This document shows positions 1-11,900 of a stretch of 64,000 nucleotides of DNA, piece after piece (positions within the stretch are counted from its first letter, which is position 1; each line of letters opens with the position of its first letter). The translations under genes were made by a program, and so were the position numbers. The notes under the pieces were generated by a model. That model worked only from the letters and a program-made list of their open reading frames with translations. It was not told where the DNA came from and ran no database searches. Location: contig OX387184.1 of the NCBI GenBank assembly GCA_947561395.2, positions 42,150,766-42,214,765 on the forward strand, written 5' to 3'. This stretch comes from Buxus sempervirens (lineage: Eukaryota; Streptophyta; Magnoliopsida; Buxales; Buxaceae).

Positions 1-45
1 TGTATAAAAGGTTACAAACTGTATTAGGAAGCATAGAAATGTCAC

Positions 46-200
46 CTGGGAAGTCATACGATCTTGCTTAGGACCACTTCGAGACTGCTTTTGCAACATT
101 TCCATTTTTCTTCTGTAAGCTAGCTCCCTTCTCATTGCGAGTTCAACTGACATTATATTATCCCTTATCTTCTCATTAGCTATAGTTATTTCCATCCCTG
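46..200 (-). CDS. Probable internal exon of a host gene (partial), basic/charged helical protein
   Basis: Read on the minus strand, an open frame from about 200 down to 46 is bounded by an acceptor-like TTAGTTCAG/GG and a donor CCCAG/GTGACA. It encodes a highly charged helical stretch containing MEITIANEKIRDNIMSVEL followed by AMRRELAYRRKMEMLQKQ. I infer a resemblance to the arginine/glutamate-rich region (EKIREEII..EI..RR.LE.EVRREL) of plant U1/C2H2-type zinc-finger proteins, from memory of that family; the zinc finger itself is not in the window. The rest of the gene would lie to the left of the window, and upstream exons toward higher coordinates. It is the only plausible unbroken host coding segment seen. 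It could also be a chance ORF or a pseudogene piece. Confidence 0.35.
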
Positions 201-1981
201 AACTAACTTACATGTTCTCTATCAACAAAGAAAGAATCTCACATCCTATCTGAGCAAATAGACCAATAAACACTTGAAAACTTTAAAGTTGCCACTGTCT
301 AACAGGAATCTGCAACAGAGAAATGGATATATATGATCAGGACATGCATGGATTGCTCTTCCAAATTTTATCCAATTATAAGCACAAATACACTTACAAA
401 AAGGAAAAAACCATGTTGTTCTACGCACAAGTATAGGATAACATCTATAATTCAAAATCATAATCCAAGTCTTAAAGTTATAACATTAGATATGTCAGCA
501 AAAATTAATACAAATTTCAAAGTGATGTCCAAGAATCCAATGTAGATAAAAGGGAACAATTCAGGTCATGAAACACTCCAAATTCAGTCTACGGAAACAA
601 AATATTCATGCAAAGGACAAAATTAATGCTCAATTATTTTTCACACTTATGCACTCCAAACTGTATGGAATCATATCTGCAATAAAGAACTATGAATCAA
701 ATGGATTACATATTCAAAAATAAAAAACAAGAGATTTGGAAAACAATGATAAATATTTGTTATGGTTTCACCTTACCTGGATTCTTTCATTAGTCTTATT
801 CAGTCAAAAACCTCATGTTTGCTGATCCAATTGGTGGAATACCTTCTGAAAGCAAAGATACCATTTCTTGAAGACTGAAGCTCATAAAAACTGAAAACTA
901 AGTTCATTTCAATTTCCCTCAATCCAAGATGGAGAAAGAATGAAAACCAAGTGAACTTAATTGACAAGAACCTTTCCAAGGTTGTTAGGTTGCTATTTTA
1001 TTACAGGAACCAAACTGTGGAAATGCTAGTTGTATGTGCAACCAACAGAAACCTATAAACTTCAAACTCAATAGATCTAGCTATTGATGACATAAGTCAA
1101 ACAATCTACTGAAGAATTGGAGGATTGAATAATGTGATCAGACATACAGGGTGAATCAGTACAGTGATTCTCCATAAAAATAAGTTCCTGAACACTAATT
1201 TATCATTGTTTTCCAAGGTAAGGGAGATCATATAATAATACTACTGGGAAGGCATGCATGATGTGCATGGTGAAGTTAGAATAAAGCGAACTTCTAAACA
1301 TTTACAGAAACTGATGGTTATAATGATATCAGAATTTATATAAAAACATAACACAGACTCTAAACAACATACTTTTTTTTAGGTCTTAATTCAATTCAGA
1401 ACTCTTTGATTTAAATATTTTCATTAATAATTATTTTTACTAATATTGTGAGTGTTAACATTTCTTAACTAAACCACCTAATTTATAAAATTGATTTGAT
1501 CTAACAAATTTTAAGTTACAAATTCTTTTAGACAAGATCACTGCATTAGTCTACAAAATCTAGATGACCAAATTTTTTTGCTCAAGTCCTAATTTAGCTC
1601 AGGCTCTTCGAACTTAATTTCTTTTATTAGTGAATTTTTTTGTTTGTATCTAAATCTTACCATATTATAGGATTCTATATGTCCCAAAAAGGAACTCAAG
1701 TAAAGAACCTCATCAAACAGCTCAAATAATGCATGAAACAACTAACTGTTTTTAAATGGCAATGAAGATTAAAATATTTAGATCAAATGCTCTGATGTAA
1801 AAACCATTTTAAAATGAAAAGCACTAATTTATTAATATACATTGGAAAGATAAATCAAGCATCACATTATGTGAATACATATTATGTAGGAAATGTTTAT
1901 GTAAGGTGTCAAAAGATAAGTTGATCAACAATGGATACATAGAAGCTATAATTGAAGCATGAGTAATATGCATATGCGTCA

Positions 1982-2009
1982 GTGTGTGTGTGTGCGCGCA
2001 CACATATAT
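1982..2009. repeat. Alternating purine-pyrimidine microsatellite (TG/CG/CA)
   Basis: A short run of TG repeats passes through CGCGCG into CACACATATAT. It is an alternating purine-pyrimidine tract of the kind that can adopt Z-DNA. No link to any gene is apparent. Confidence 0.7.
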
Positions 2010-3659
2010 TATGTGTTAATTTTGTTAATTTGTAAATTGATGCTACCCCAAAAAAGCACAGTTAAATTCAGTTTAAACCTTCAAAACAAAGAATGTTAAT
2101 TATCTAGACACATTTATAAATTTATTTTATTATGTAAAAAAATACAATTTTTAATTTCTTTAGGAAATATAATTTGCGATAATATTTTAACATGCTAAAA
2201 CAAAGCATGATAAATTTATTTTTAACTGCCCCTTTCATAAAGTATTTTTATTATATTTCAAAAAATATAATTCTAAAACAATGTTTTTATTTAAAAAAAT
2301 ATATATTTCAAAAAATAAAATTGTATTATGCAGAGAAGAAGGTGACTCGTATGAATTAGTATTAGGAATAATTAGTGGATAAATAATTTGAGTAGGAAAT
2401 AAACCTTCACATGTATAAATTATTAAACACATAAAATATCATGTAAAGAATTGAACATGTCTCCCCATATACACGAAAATGTTTCAAACAACAGAATATC
2501 AATATGTAGAGATGAATATGGTAGTAAAACAATTAAATATTGTGCAAATATTTGAGCAGGAGGTAAGACTTTATATTTTTATTGCAACATTATACATTTA
2601 CATACATATTTTAATGTTCTCTTAAGTGAATTCAGCATATTTCTATTGAAATGATTGTAGAGAGAATTAATAAGACATCTCTCTGAAAAATTAGGTGGAA
2701 TTTGGCAGAATTTGATGTTTGAGACTGTGCTTGGTGAAAAAGAGATATTATATAATTAATTATTCATTTACAAATATATTTTAAAATCTATCTCTATGAT
2801 AAAGAGATAATGCATTTATTCCAATAATTATTTATTTACATACCTATTTTAATATTTTGTTAAGTTAATTCAACATATTTTAATGATTTGATCATGAGGA
2901 TTATTGAGAAGACAGCTCTCCTAAAAAGTCTTAGTAGGTGGAAGTTGATTTTTGAGAGTGTGCATTTTCACAAAAGAGAAAGAGATATTGTTTCAATAAT
3001 TATTTGTTTACATATTTATTTTAAAGTTTATATATGCAATAAAGAGGTATTGTTTTCAAACTTATGCATTTGAATAATATTTAGATATTTAGCTATTTAA
3101 AGTATTGTGAAATTTTTTTTTTATTTCAATAATTATCTCTTCACATAAATATTTTAGAGTTTTGTTAAGTCGGAAAATTTTAGCATTAAAATTTTACTCA
3201 GAATTATGAATCTTGACATTTTGCAACCAACCATGTCTGAATCAGAGTCACACCACAAGGCCATGGCATAGATGATTAGGAGCAATTTCATGTCAGCAGG
3301 TTCTATGGCTTGATGGAAGCTATTAGATACTAACTCTATGTCATGTCAATCCAAAATTGTTTGGAACAAGGCAGATTTGTGCCAATAAGAATGTTGGGTT
3401 AGAAATTGCCAGCTCTATTAAACTTGATAAGATTATCCATTGTGCTCAACTATGAAAAAAGAAAAACAAACAAAAAAATAATCTCCAGTTCAATACAATT
3501 AGCAAATGATGCAATTAAAGGAAAAAATCTACCACCAAAAATATGTAAAAGAAAAAAAAAGTACTAGAAATCGCATTCATAATGAATAAAAACTGTTAAC
3601 AGTTGAAAGAAAACTAACTGTCTAATTCAAACAATGCCCACTAAAATTAGTAAGAAAAG

Positions 3660-4270
3660 AAAAACCTGAAGTCAAAATCGCTAATCAAAGACATGGAGAT
3701 GAACTCCTTGGGCTAACGACAGAAAATGGAAAGGCAAAAGAATCCAAATCAAAGTTCATATATCAGATGCAAAAAGTACTTATATGAACCTGCAAAACCC
3801 AACTTCCAATTATACACATAAGATGCGGCAATCTATATAAATTTTCTTAAGTGTTCAAATAAAGCAGAGAGTACAAAAGGGGGCACCAGACTGCAGTACT
3901 TGATACGAGCAATGCTGAGTAGTCTTGAATCCCCACGACGATTAAGAACACGGCATCACAATTGGAATGATATTTTGTTGTTAGATATTCCGATTAAAAG
4001 ATGAAAATCCGAGGACACGCTCTATCTGATGGGTTTATTTTGCTGTTGAAACGTTAAGGAGGGAAGAACATGCGAAACCCAGACAGGCAGTCGTTTATAA
4101 TCGAAGAGAAGGAAGCAATGACAGGCCTTCTTAACATCGTTTTGAAACACACTCGATTAGAGATGGGTAGAAGTGAAAAGGGAGGAATGATGGAGCATTC
4201 CAGTGTTCTGGAGCAGTACGAACAGAGACAATAAGGGATTATGGGATGTGGCACGGGTATTATCGTCATT
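3660..4270 (-). promoter_or_regulatory. Possible 5' region of the minus-strand host gene
   Basis: This is a less AT-rich island than its surroundings. On the minus strand it contains a short ATG-led exon-like piece ending in GACTTCAG/GTTTTTC near 3,665. It could be a promoter and first exon for the exon at the left edge. This is inference from composition and one donor-like site only; no conserved protein is encoded. Confidence 0.15.
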
Positions 4271-5407
4271 CAGATACACAGGCGTACAAACCCCTGCGGC
4301 GTGAAGCTGCACAACGGAATGACATCGAATGCACTTTTTTTTATCCCTTTTGAAATGCTATTGTCAGTGCCTTTTCAAAAAGAATGGAAAATCAATTCTT
4401 ATTGTTGAAAATAATTAAAATTCAGTCATCATAAAGACTTCAATTTTTTAAAAACCTTTATCAAAATAATTAAATTTATGGACATTTAATTATTACAAAC
4501 CCTAATCTTCCAAGAATGCTTTTATACCTTTGACATTCTATCAATACTATGTAGTGTCTTATATAAGTTATTTTATTGACTTGTACCTTCTATCAACAAG
4601 TGATCATGTTGGCTTTTGCTAAGAACCCAAAATTTTGATATGAACAAAATAAATTTTTATTCTAATGACAAATCTATCAAATTTCACCAAGATGATGACT
4701 ATATAATTCAAAATTTAAGATTCAATTAATAGTGTATATAAATAATAATATATAAAGCCAACTCACTTTTTCCTAGCTAACATTTTGATACCTAAACTGG
4801 CCCTTACATTTTATTGTATTCACTTTCATCTCCTCTTAACTACATTATATTATTCAAAATGCCTTTTACATTTAATTCTATTTACTTTTATATCCTTACA
4901 GCTGTAACTATTTCTATTCCCCAAGATATCCTTGAATTTATTTTTTATTTTATCTCCCAATTAATCTCAACCGCTTATTTAATTCTTTTGTTAATTTCCC
5001 CTAGTAGTAATAAATGTGAATGATCGACGTGTTTGAATTAGAAATAAAAAGAAGGCATTTGGATGGTTTGCAAAAAAATTCATGGAATGGTGCACAGATG
5101 TCAAGCAAGTTCAAAGCCTGTCTTTTCTTTTCTTTACTTCAGAATCTCATCATCATGTTCTTCTGTATCTAATGCAAGACAAAGAACAGCTCTTCAGAGC
5201 CTCTGGGACTATTTTCTTGCCTTCAGATTGCATCTAATGATTCTAATCTTAGTTTATCTCTCTTTAGCATTTTGATGAAATAAAGTTTACACAAAAAAGG
5301 AAGAATAAATTGTGATTGTAAAATTAAACCTTAAACATGTTCTACATAAATCTATTTGCATGTTGTAAGATATTCGGTAAATTACACATTTAAAGCCCCA
5401 ACATATA

Positions 5408-5449
5408 GCACAAGGAAAAATGTCAAAGGCACAAGGAAAAATGTCAAAG
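5408..5449. repeat. Perfect 21-bp tandem duplication
   Basis: The 21-bp unit GCACAAGGAAAAATGTCAAAG occurs twice head to tail without mismatch, suggesting recent replication slippage. Confidence 0.9.
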
Positions 5450-6677
5450 GAACTTAATCATGAGGTCTATGATATAGATAGTTTCATCCACAATTATTGA
5501 GCAAATAAGTTTCATGGGTACAGACAATCAAGAAAACTTCAAACAGTGATGTGACCTCAAAATGGAAAAATTTCAAGAATAGAAATCTTAATGTTATTTT
5601 TCTATGTACTCATGAAATAATATGTTCAATTTTTACCAAAAAAAAGTAGATACATACATCTCACTTGAGGGAGATCTTATAGCATTTTTAGTTACAAGGA
5701 CTGGTTGTGTATTGACTGAATTTGGGTTATAAGACATCTTGAAGCATCGCATTGTGGTGTATGGTATATCATGATAAAAGATCAGACAATCATTTGGTTT
5801 CTTTAGTTTGATAATACAAATAAAATCAAATGGTTTTAGTTATTTAGTTTTATCGAGTTATTTATAACATGTTGTTAGTGCCAGAATCAAACGCAAGGCA
5901 CTACCTCAGTTGGTTATTAATTTCATGATGTAGTTAGGTGAGTTGGTAGGTGTCCCAGGTTGTGTTGTGTCCAAGCGTGAAGATTTAGAACCTATTCACA
6001 ACTCAAGGCATCATGACGCATTTCTCAAGGTAAATTATGGATGTGCTAGACATCTTAGATATGAAAACCTAGTATTGACCCTAGGAAACCTTTTAGAATA
6101 GATTTGGTTTAATAAAAATTAGGTTAAGTCTGAATTAAGACTTAAAAAACCAAATTTACTTCCTTCGATATGAGCTTTGGCAAATGCTCAGTATATCAAG
6201 CACCTTTGACAGAGGCAATCGATATGCCGAACATGCTCGGTATGAATTCTGTAGGTGCCTTTTTTGAATCCACGTCCACGTGTCCAATGTTATCTCCACG
6301 ATGTCGAAATGCCGATGATGTGTCTTCAGATCTCAATTCTGAGTAGGAGAGGTATGTCCGACGTTGGCCTAAATCGCCAACTCAGCAGCTGTTCCCGCAC
6401 CGTTACTGAACAGAAGAGGGGTTGGAGACGATAAGGCGTGAGAGGTAGGCCATGGCTAGAATGAGAGACGAGAGATACTCAAGTGTTCTTCACGTATGCC
6501 AAGCCAGAGAGCTCCTTTCATGGTTCCAGAAAGTGTAGAAGATAGAAATCCAAAAATGGACTTATAGAATTCCTGGTAGACTTGGAGAAGGTCCAGAGGA
6601 AAAGAAGTACTGCTCTCTACAACCAAAGATCCAAGGGGCCCAGTCTCCGGGCCCCCCCAAATGGAAGAGGGTTCTCC

Positions 6678-6685
6678 TATTTATA
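6678..6685 (-). promoter_or_regulatory. TATA box of the LTR-like block
   Basis: Minus-strand CTATAAATAGGAG matches the plant TATA consensus. It points transcription toward lower coordinates, in keeping with the reversed orientation proposed for the block. Confidence 0.5.
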
Positions 6686-7073
6686 GAAGAAATAAATCTC
6701 TAGGATTGTGACACTTGTCACAATCTGAGGCTTCTAGGATGTCTCATGTTATCATGAATCTGGTCTCATAAAGGTCTAGGTTCAAGATAAGAATTAAATA
6801 ATGAAGATAAAAGATAGAGCTATCTGATTTGTATATCGGGGCCCACATGTTAGGATGTGGAATTATCAATCACTTGACGTCTTCGTCATTCTAGGTCGAC
6901 ATGCCGTGATTCGTCACTGGCTGCCGACGATTCCCAGGCCTATGTCCGCCACACCTTAAGGACTGCCAGAAACCCCCCTAAATGGGCTTTCGCCCAAGAC
7001 GGAGATCTCCACTCCAATATGCCAAATACATTTAATATAAATCAATCATGTCAAATTTTATTATTATTGTTTT

Positions 7074-7168
7074 TGTCGGGTAACAAATAACCCATGACAG
7101 GCTACTCTGTCGGGTAATAGATGACCCATGACGGGTTGCTTCTGTCGGGTGACAGATAACCCATGACA
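7074..7168. repeat. Three tandem 26-bp hairpin units, period about 35 bp
   Basis: Units at 7,074-7,099, 7,108-7,133 and 7,143-7,168 all read TGTCGGGT, an 8-base variable middle, then ACCCATGAC plus A or G. Each can fold by pairing GGGT with ACCC and GTC with GAC. A fourth, decayed unit follows. They lie about 400 bp upstream of the minus-strand TATA box, where LTR enhancer repeats usually sit. Confidence 0.8.
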
Positions 7169-7210
7169 AATCTGTTTCTATCATGTGACAAATCATCCAT
7201 GCCAATCATT

Positions 7211-7655
7211 ATATAGGTGACGTGCCAAGTTACAAAAACGGTCATCTACAAATTCCAGAGAGCACTTTCCGCAAGGAATTCTCAATATAGTTGTTCCTTA
7301 TGTCGAGCATGGCTTCGACACAAATTTTAGAAGATTTTCTACATAAGACTCAGCTTGGTAAAACTCTATTTGCTGTTCCAACAGGGAGCTTCAACATATC
7401 ACTCGATATGCGAAAGGTTCCTCAACATGAATTCCAGAGAAGGCTTTTGTTCGTTATACTCTTCAGCAAGTGTGTTGATATATCGACGCTCTGCTCAACA
7501 TGCTTCGAAATATCTCCGCACATTTCAGCACAGCGGCCCCTTCAAACATTGTGCGCTTGATATGGTGAAGTTCAATTTTCTGTATATTGAACGTAGACGA
7601 TGTTTCCGAGTTAAGGACAAAAACTTTCCATAGAACTATGGAAACGAGTAATTTT
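7211..7655. other. Unassigned DNA left of the CACTA element
   Basis: Two overlapping open frames of about 90 codons run here on the plus strand but have no recognisable motif and overlap each other in different frames, so they are not called. The three bases TTT at 7,653-7,655 are one half of the outer CACTA target duplication. Confidence 0.5.
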
Positions 7656-7667
7656 CATTACAAAAAT
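7656..7667 (+). repeat. Left terminal inverted repeat, outer CACTA
   Basis: CATTACAAAAAT, one change from CACTACAAAAAT, preceded by TTT. Confidence 0.75.
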
Positions 7668-7679
7668 ATGTAATGTCTT

Positions 7680-8070
7680 TTTACCAACGGTAATACCAGT
7701 AAATGTGAAATTACCGCCATTAAAGCTTTCCACGACGGTAAACCATATCCCGTCACTATATACCTTTCTGGTAAACGAATAACCGACAATCCTAATGGTG
7801 GTAGGACAATTACTGCCACTATATCAGATTTATAGACAAGGCCTTTAGCTGCGGTAAGTCCGCCACCAAAGGATTTTATTAGCAACGGTATCTATCGCCG
7901 TTAAATCGTGGAAATTAGCGGCGGGATAGTAACCCGCCGATACTACTCTTAATAGCGGTGGCATTTACTGCCACAAATGACATGTCACATGTACTTGCCT
8001 AGTGTTTTAAGTAGTGATAACTACCGCCGCTAATAACCTATTTACATTTAGCGGCGATAGCTACCTGGAC
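7680..8070. repeat. Left subterminal repeats, outer CACTA
   Basis: Several degenerate copies of the (TA)GCGGCGGTA / TACCGCCGCTA palindromic motif occur, for example around 8,020-8,070. In the En/Spm family such subterminal motifs bind the element-encoded protein that prepares the ends for cutting. Here many copies have lost CpGs, as expected for an old methylated element. Confidence 0.75.
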
Positions 8071-9483
8071 CTGCAAAATCAAAAAGTTTTAATTAGCACA
8101 GTGTGTTATCCTCCAAACCAAAATCCTTGTAAATACCTACTAAATGCCTGCCAAATTTTATAATGGATAGTACTGCACAATTACAATTTTTTTTAATTAA
8201 AATAGATTCAATAGTATTAAAGTACTGCAAATATTCATCATATTATAAAAAAATAAGTAAAAAGAAATTGATTTCCATTAACAGGTGACATTGTAACTCG
8301 TATCAGTCTAAAATTATAAGTAGACAAATCAAATTACATAAAAAAAATGAACACAAAAGTTATCTTGTGTCACTTACCTCAAATAATAAGAATGCCTAGC
8401 TAGAATCTAGAGCATTATCATTTGCAAATGTTTCACCAGGATCCTATACATCGTGACAAAGATCATTAAGTGTGCATTTAAATATATAGTTTATATAATC
8501 TTGTGCTATATAGGCATTTACATAATACTTGTCTTTGAAGTGAGCTGATTAAGCTTCTAAGCTCTGAATATTCTCTAACATGCTGTGCAACAATTGTTTC
8601 AATTGCTTCTCATTGTCGTCTCTCCTCATATAGTTGTTCTTTTGTACGTTGCAATTGTTCCTGCATTCTATTAAATTTATCCATATCGACATTACGAGAT
8701 AAAGTACTGCTCGAGGATACGCCACCCCACATCCTAGTAGGAGTGTGGCCTAGCCCACAACACCGCACTCTGCCATGTGTGTCATGCCCCATTACTTAAG
8801 TATATACATCATCTCGAACCGTACCATCTGGCGTGCCTTGTTCCATAATAGTTTGCATCTGATCCTGAAAAAAATATTTATGCTATCATTTAGTTATCAA
8901 AATGTCAGCATAGTTAACCATATTGCACCATCGCAACACCTACAATGGGATGAAATGTTCGCAATATAAGTGCCTAGATAATCATAAATTTTATACAACT
9001 TACTATCTTCTCATCTGCTTTATCATTTATTGACGTGCCATCTTTTCGGGTATGCATTCTAATAAACGTCTCAACACGGCCCGCTAATGCCTAATGAAAA
9101 AGCATGCTGTTAGTACATAACAAATTATTCAAACATCAATGCAATTGATTCAAATAAAAGAGGAAGAGATATAAAAATAAAGAACTTAAAGAGATAAAGA
9201 AAGAAAAAAAAATTATAATTTCGGCAACATCTTCCCAAAAGATAGAGCATTGTCCAGACCAAATTGGTCTAAAATAAATCCATGGAACCTGGAAATAAAA
9301 AATAAAAAAATTGAAAACATTGCATTCATATACAATCCAAGTAAACATCCACATAAATATCCACCCCACAAATCGTAACATCCAAACAGATAGCCAAGCT
9401 AGTAATCATATGGAGGTTTGGTTTTCTAAGAACTATATGAAAAAGTAATAAACTTGTTAATCCCAAAATATCTGTGTAGTTGA

Positions 9484-9539
9484 TTCATCAATTGAGTATC
9501 TCTCTTGGGCATTCATCAATTGAGTATCTCTCTTGGGCT
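9484..9539. repeat. Perfect 28-bp tandem duplication
   Basis: A 28-bp unit beginning ATTCATCAATTGAGTATC is repeated exactly once, head to tail, inside extra intronic sequence of the outer CACTA second gene. Confidence 0.9.
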
Positions 9540-9849
9540 AACTCTTGGTAGAGTCAAATCCCCAAGCTATTTTTTTGTTTTATCAAGTCACCATCTCATC
9601 CCTTCTTCAGTGACTGGTGGTGACTTCTGCATAGCTGTATATTTAATCATAAACATCCAATTAATGAAGAGAATAAGAACTAATGAGCAACTGGCATTAC
9701 ATAGAAAGGTTGATGAATAAGAGTCTACTCATTCGGATCATTTCAATCAACATGTGAATTACCTTACTATTAGCATCACAGCTTGTTAACATAGCCTCAA
9801 CAACAACTTATCAAATAAAGAAGACATGAACAGAGAGCTTTTTCTGTGT

Positions 9850-10015
9850 GTAGTTTATAGGAAAAGTGGGCCCATGGGAAAGTATTTTTCCAAAGAGCTT
9901 TTATCCTTCCACTAAAAGGCCCTCAGTGAAAGGAAAACAACAGAAACAAAATAAAAGTACTCTTTTACTTTCCTTTTATTACTTTCCATCTCACCAAACA
10001 TAGCCTTATGCATTG
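9850..10015. mobile_element. MITE-like fragment sharing the TAAGGCTRTGTTTGG end
   Basis: The right edge reads, on the minus strand, TAAGGCTATGTTTGGTGAG followed by GGAAAG-rich sequence. The same start, TAAGGCTGTGTTTGG or TTAGGTTGTGTTTGG, is seen at about 56,300 and 52,398, suggesting one short DNA-element family. The left end and target duplication are not resolved. Confidence 0.35.
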
Positions 10016-11229
10016 TATTTATTTTATGTGATTTATTAGGAAAAGAAAACTTGTAATTTTTATAATGTAAAGTTACCCATCACTAATTCTTTAAATAAGC
10101 ATATTAACCTTGCAAGATAAGTATCTGATCTAGAAGTTATTCCCATGAAGAGAGAAAATACACAAACACTATATATTCAACCAAATGTAAAAAGAAAACT
10201 ATGGACTTATGAACAATGCCTTGATAAGAGGATGGTATGACTGGGGATTTTTACAACAATAGAAATTCCTACAAAAATAGAGGACAAAGATAATGTGGAA
10301 ATTGCAGCCAACTATATTTGAGTATACCTGTTCATTTTTTACCCTGGCAAAGCTCTTTGTCCCAACGGTATGAGTAAGCGTCTCGTGGGCACGATTATTT
10401 GTATTGCTTGATGAAACATTTTGCAACATACAAAATATTAAGTCAATAAACAATTCTGCAGTAGCTTTAGAAGACATATAAATTAACTAATAAATTACCT
10501 GTGCGCTTTGTGAGTTCCAGTACTCTACTAGAACTGCCCACTGCTCCTCCATGTGAACAATAACTTAATCATTCAGTGTTTGCTGTGTATGGATCGTAAT
10601 AGTTCAGCTTCAAATCGGACTTATAGTCCCTCCATTTCTTATTAATAGATTGCATGACAAAATCCCATAATCTATCATCAATCTCAAAACCCTACGGTGC
10701 ATAACAATGGTAATTTTGAAAGTTAGTACCAATTCACTAAATAAAACAAATTTTGAGCAATTAATTGCACTAAAATTTAGATTATTTACCTTTATAAGTT
10801 GCCATGATCACTTTTTTTCACTCTCTCTTACAGATCGCCAATCAAAGCGGTCCAGGGGTATTACATGTCCATCACATGCCAGTGTCCCACAAAAAACTAG
10901 ATAATTTGGAGGCATTTGGTTCAATTGGCTGCCCCATATCATCTACATCGATACTTAACTTCTTTCCAAGCCCAAGCCTTTGTAAATCAAGGCATCTAAT
11001 CGGGCCTCTACCCCTCCTAGCTGTTGCACCCTCTGCCATGTAATTAAACTTACTATATACTGTCAAAAAAAGGCATACAAGTCAATAACAAGCTGAAAAT
11101 ATAGACTTCATATTGTTAGTTTAATTGGATTTTCCAATGTATCTTTTAACAGGAGAAAACAGTGTGTATCATATACTAAACAATTCAAGACAAAATGAAG
11201 TGCAAAGTACAATGATCCTTTAATTTTTT

Positions 11230-11900
11230 TTGGGGGTATTAATCAAATACAATTCAGTCCATCTTATCATCATAATTCGATTCTTGTTCTTTATGAACAA
11301 GATCACTAGAAGAAATCTGTTATTCTGTGTCGTGTGAGAATGAGCATCAACTGTTGTGCTAGGTATGTCTTCCCTTGCCCAACTCAACCCATCAACCTCT
11401 TTTTCATTATCTGTTAAAAGTATGGCTCGCACTCAATGGGTTGATCATCATTCACGATCAACTCAAAACAAGTCTCTCGGCTTAGTCGTGACAACAACAT
11501 TCCATTCTTCATCGATTGGATCCACCACATAGAAAACCTACTCAGCTTCACATAGAAACACAAACGGATCATCCATAATGTGATGACCTATATAATAACC
11601 ATTTGAAATTCACAAGCGTGAATCCTAATTAATCTGCCTTAATGCCTGTTTCTTTTATTATAATATCAACCCAATCACACTTAAACAACACATATTTAAG
11701 CTATTCTGAATATGCCAATTTGGTTACATCAGTTAAACGCCCGTAAAAAGATATGTAACTTGTAATTGGATTTTTATTTTTCGTACTTGTGTAACTAGTA
11801 GTGCTTACTTTTACCACAACACCGCTATTTTGACTCTTCAAAAATTTCTCTTTCTCTATCGTGTAGAAACGAAATCCATTACTTATGTATCCCTTGAATC
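11230..11900 (-). pseudogene. Outer CACTA TNP2 transposase, C-terminal (DUF4216-like) segment
   Basis: The minus strand aligns along its length with the inner element's segment at 20,509-21,204, which encodes the DUF4216-type region that follows Transposase_21 and DUF4218 in plant TNP2 proteins. Recognisable pieces include VDGLSWAREDIPSTTVDAHS near 11,330-11,410. The frame is interrupted by several indels and stops. It is cut at 11,900 by LTR1 and resumes at 17,172. Confidence 0.7.

Larger units (their letters stand above)
201..5860. other. AT-rich intergenic/intronic DNA
   Basis: No convincing protein-coding gene, RNA gene or element ends are visible. The stretch is strongly AT-rich with scattered poly-A/T runs; open frames inside are short and show no family motifs. 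If the exon at the left edge is real, part of this may be its intron and 5' flank. Confidence 0.6.
6120..7210 (-). mobile_element. LTR-like retrotransposon block, boundaries not resolved
   Basis: Composition rises abruptly in GC compared with both flanks. On the minus strand there is a textbook TATA box (6,678-6,685), a tandem hairpin block upstream of it (7,074-7,168), and a perfect 10-bp stem, GATTGTGACA with loop CT, at 6,704-6,725. These are U3/R-like features of a plant LTR. I could not find terminal TG...CA ends with a target duplication, so the extent is approximate and a degraded internal region may be included. Confidence 0.4.
8610..11039 (-). pseudogene. Second CACTA gene (Ptta/En/Spm type), outer element, broken
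   Basis: This is the decayed counterpart of the inner element's gene at 18,737-20,340. Exon 1 starts MAEGATARRGRGP with ATG at 11,039-11,037 and contains DVDDMGQPIEPNASKLSSF. A run of six A's (five in the inner copy) near 10,895 shifts the frame immediately after. Later exons are recognisable near 10,500-10,690, 10,330-10,470 (TKSFARVKNEQ) and 9,000-9,100. The terminal exon near 8,610-8,870 contains MGHDTHGRVRCCGLGHTPTR, the conserved C-terminal signature of the family. About 700 bp of extra sequence sits between exons at 9,400-10,150. The intact protein would be a DNA-binding partner of the transposase. Confidence 0.75.

Noticed and set aside
5870..6120. Left part of an LTR starting TGTTAGTGCC
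   Set aside because: No matching right end or duplication could be found, so it was left out of the LTR-like block.
7291..7633. Two overlapping frames of about 90 codons
   Set aside because: Different frames of the same DNA, no motif, no codon-bias difference.
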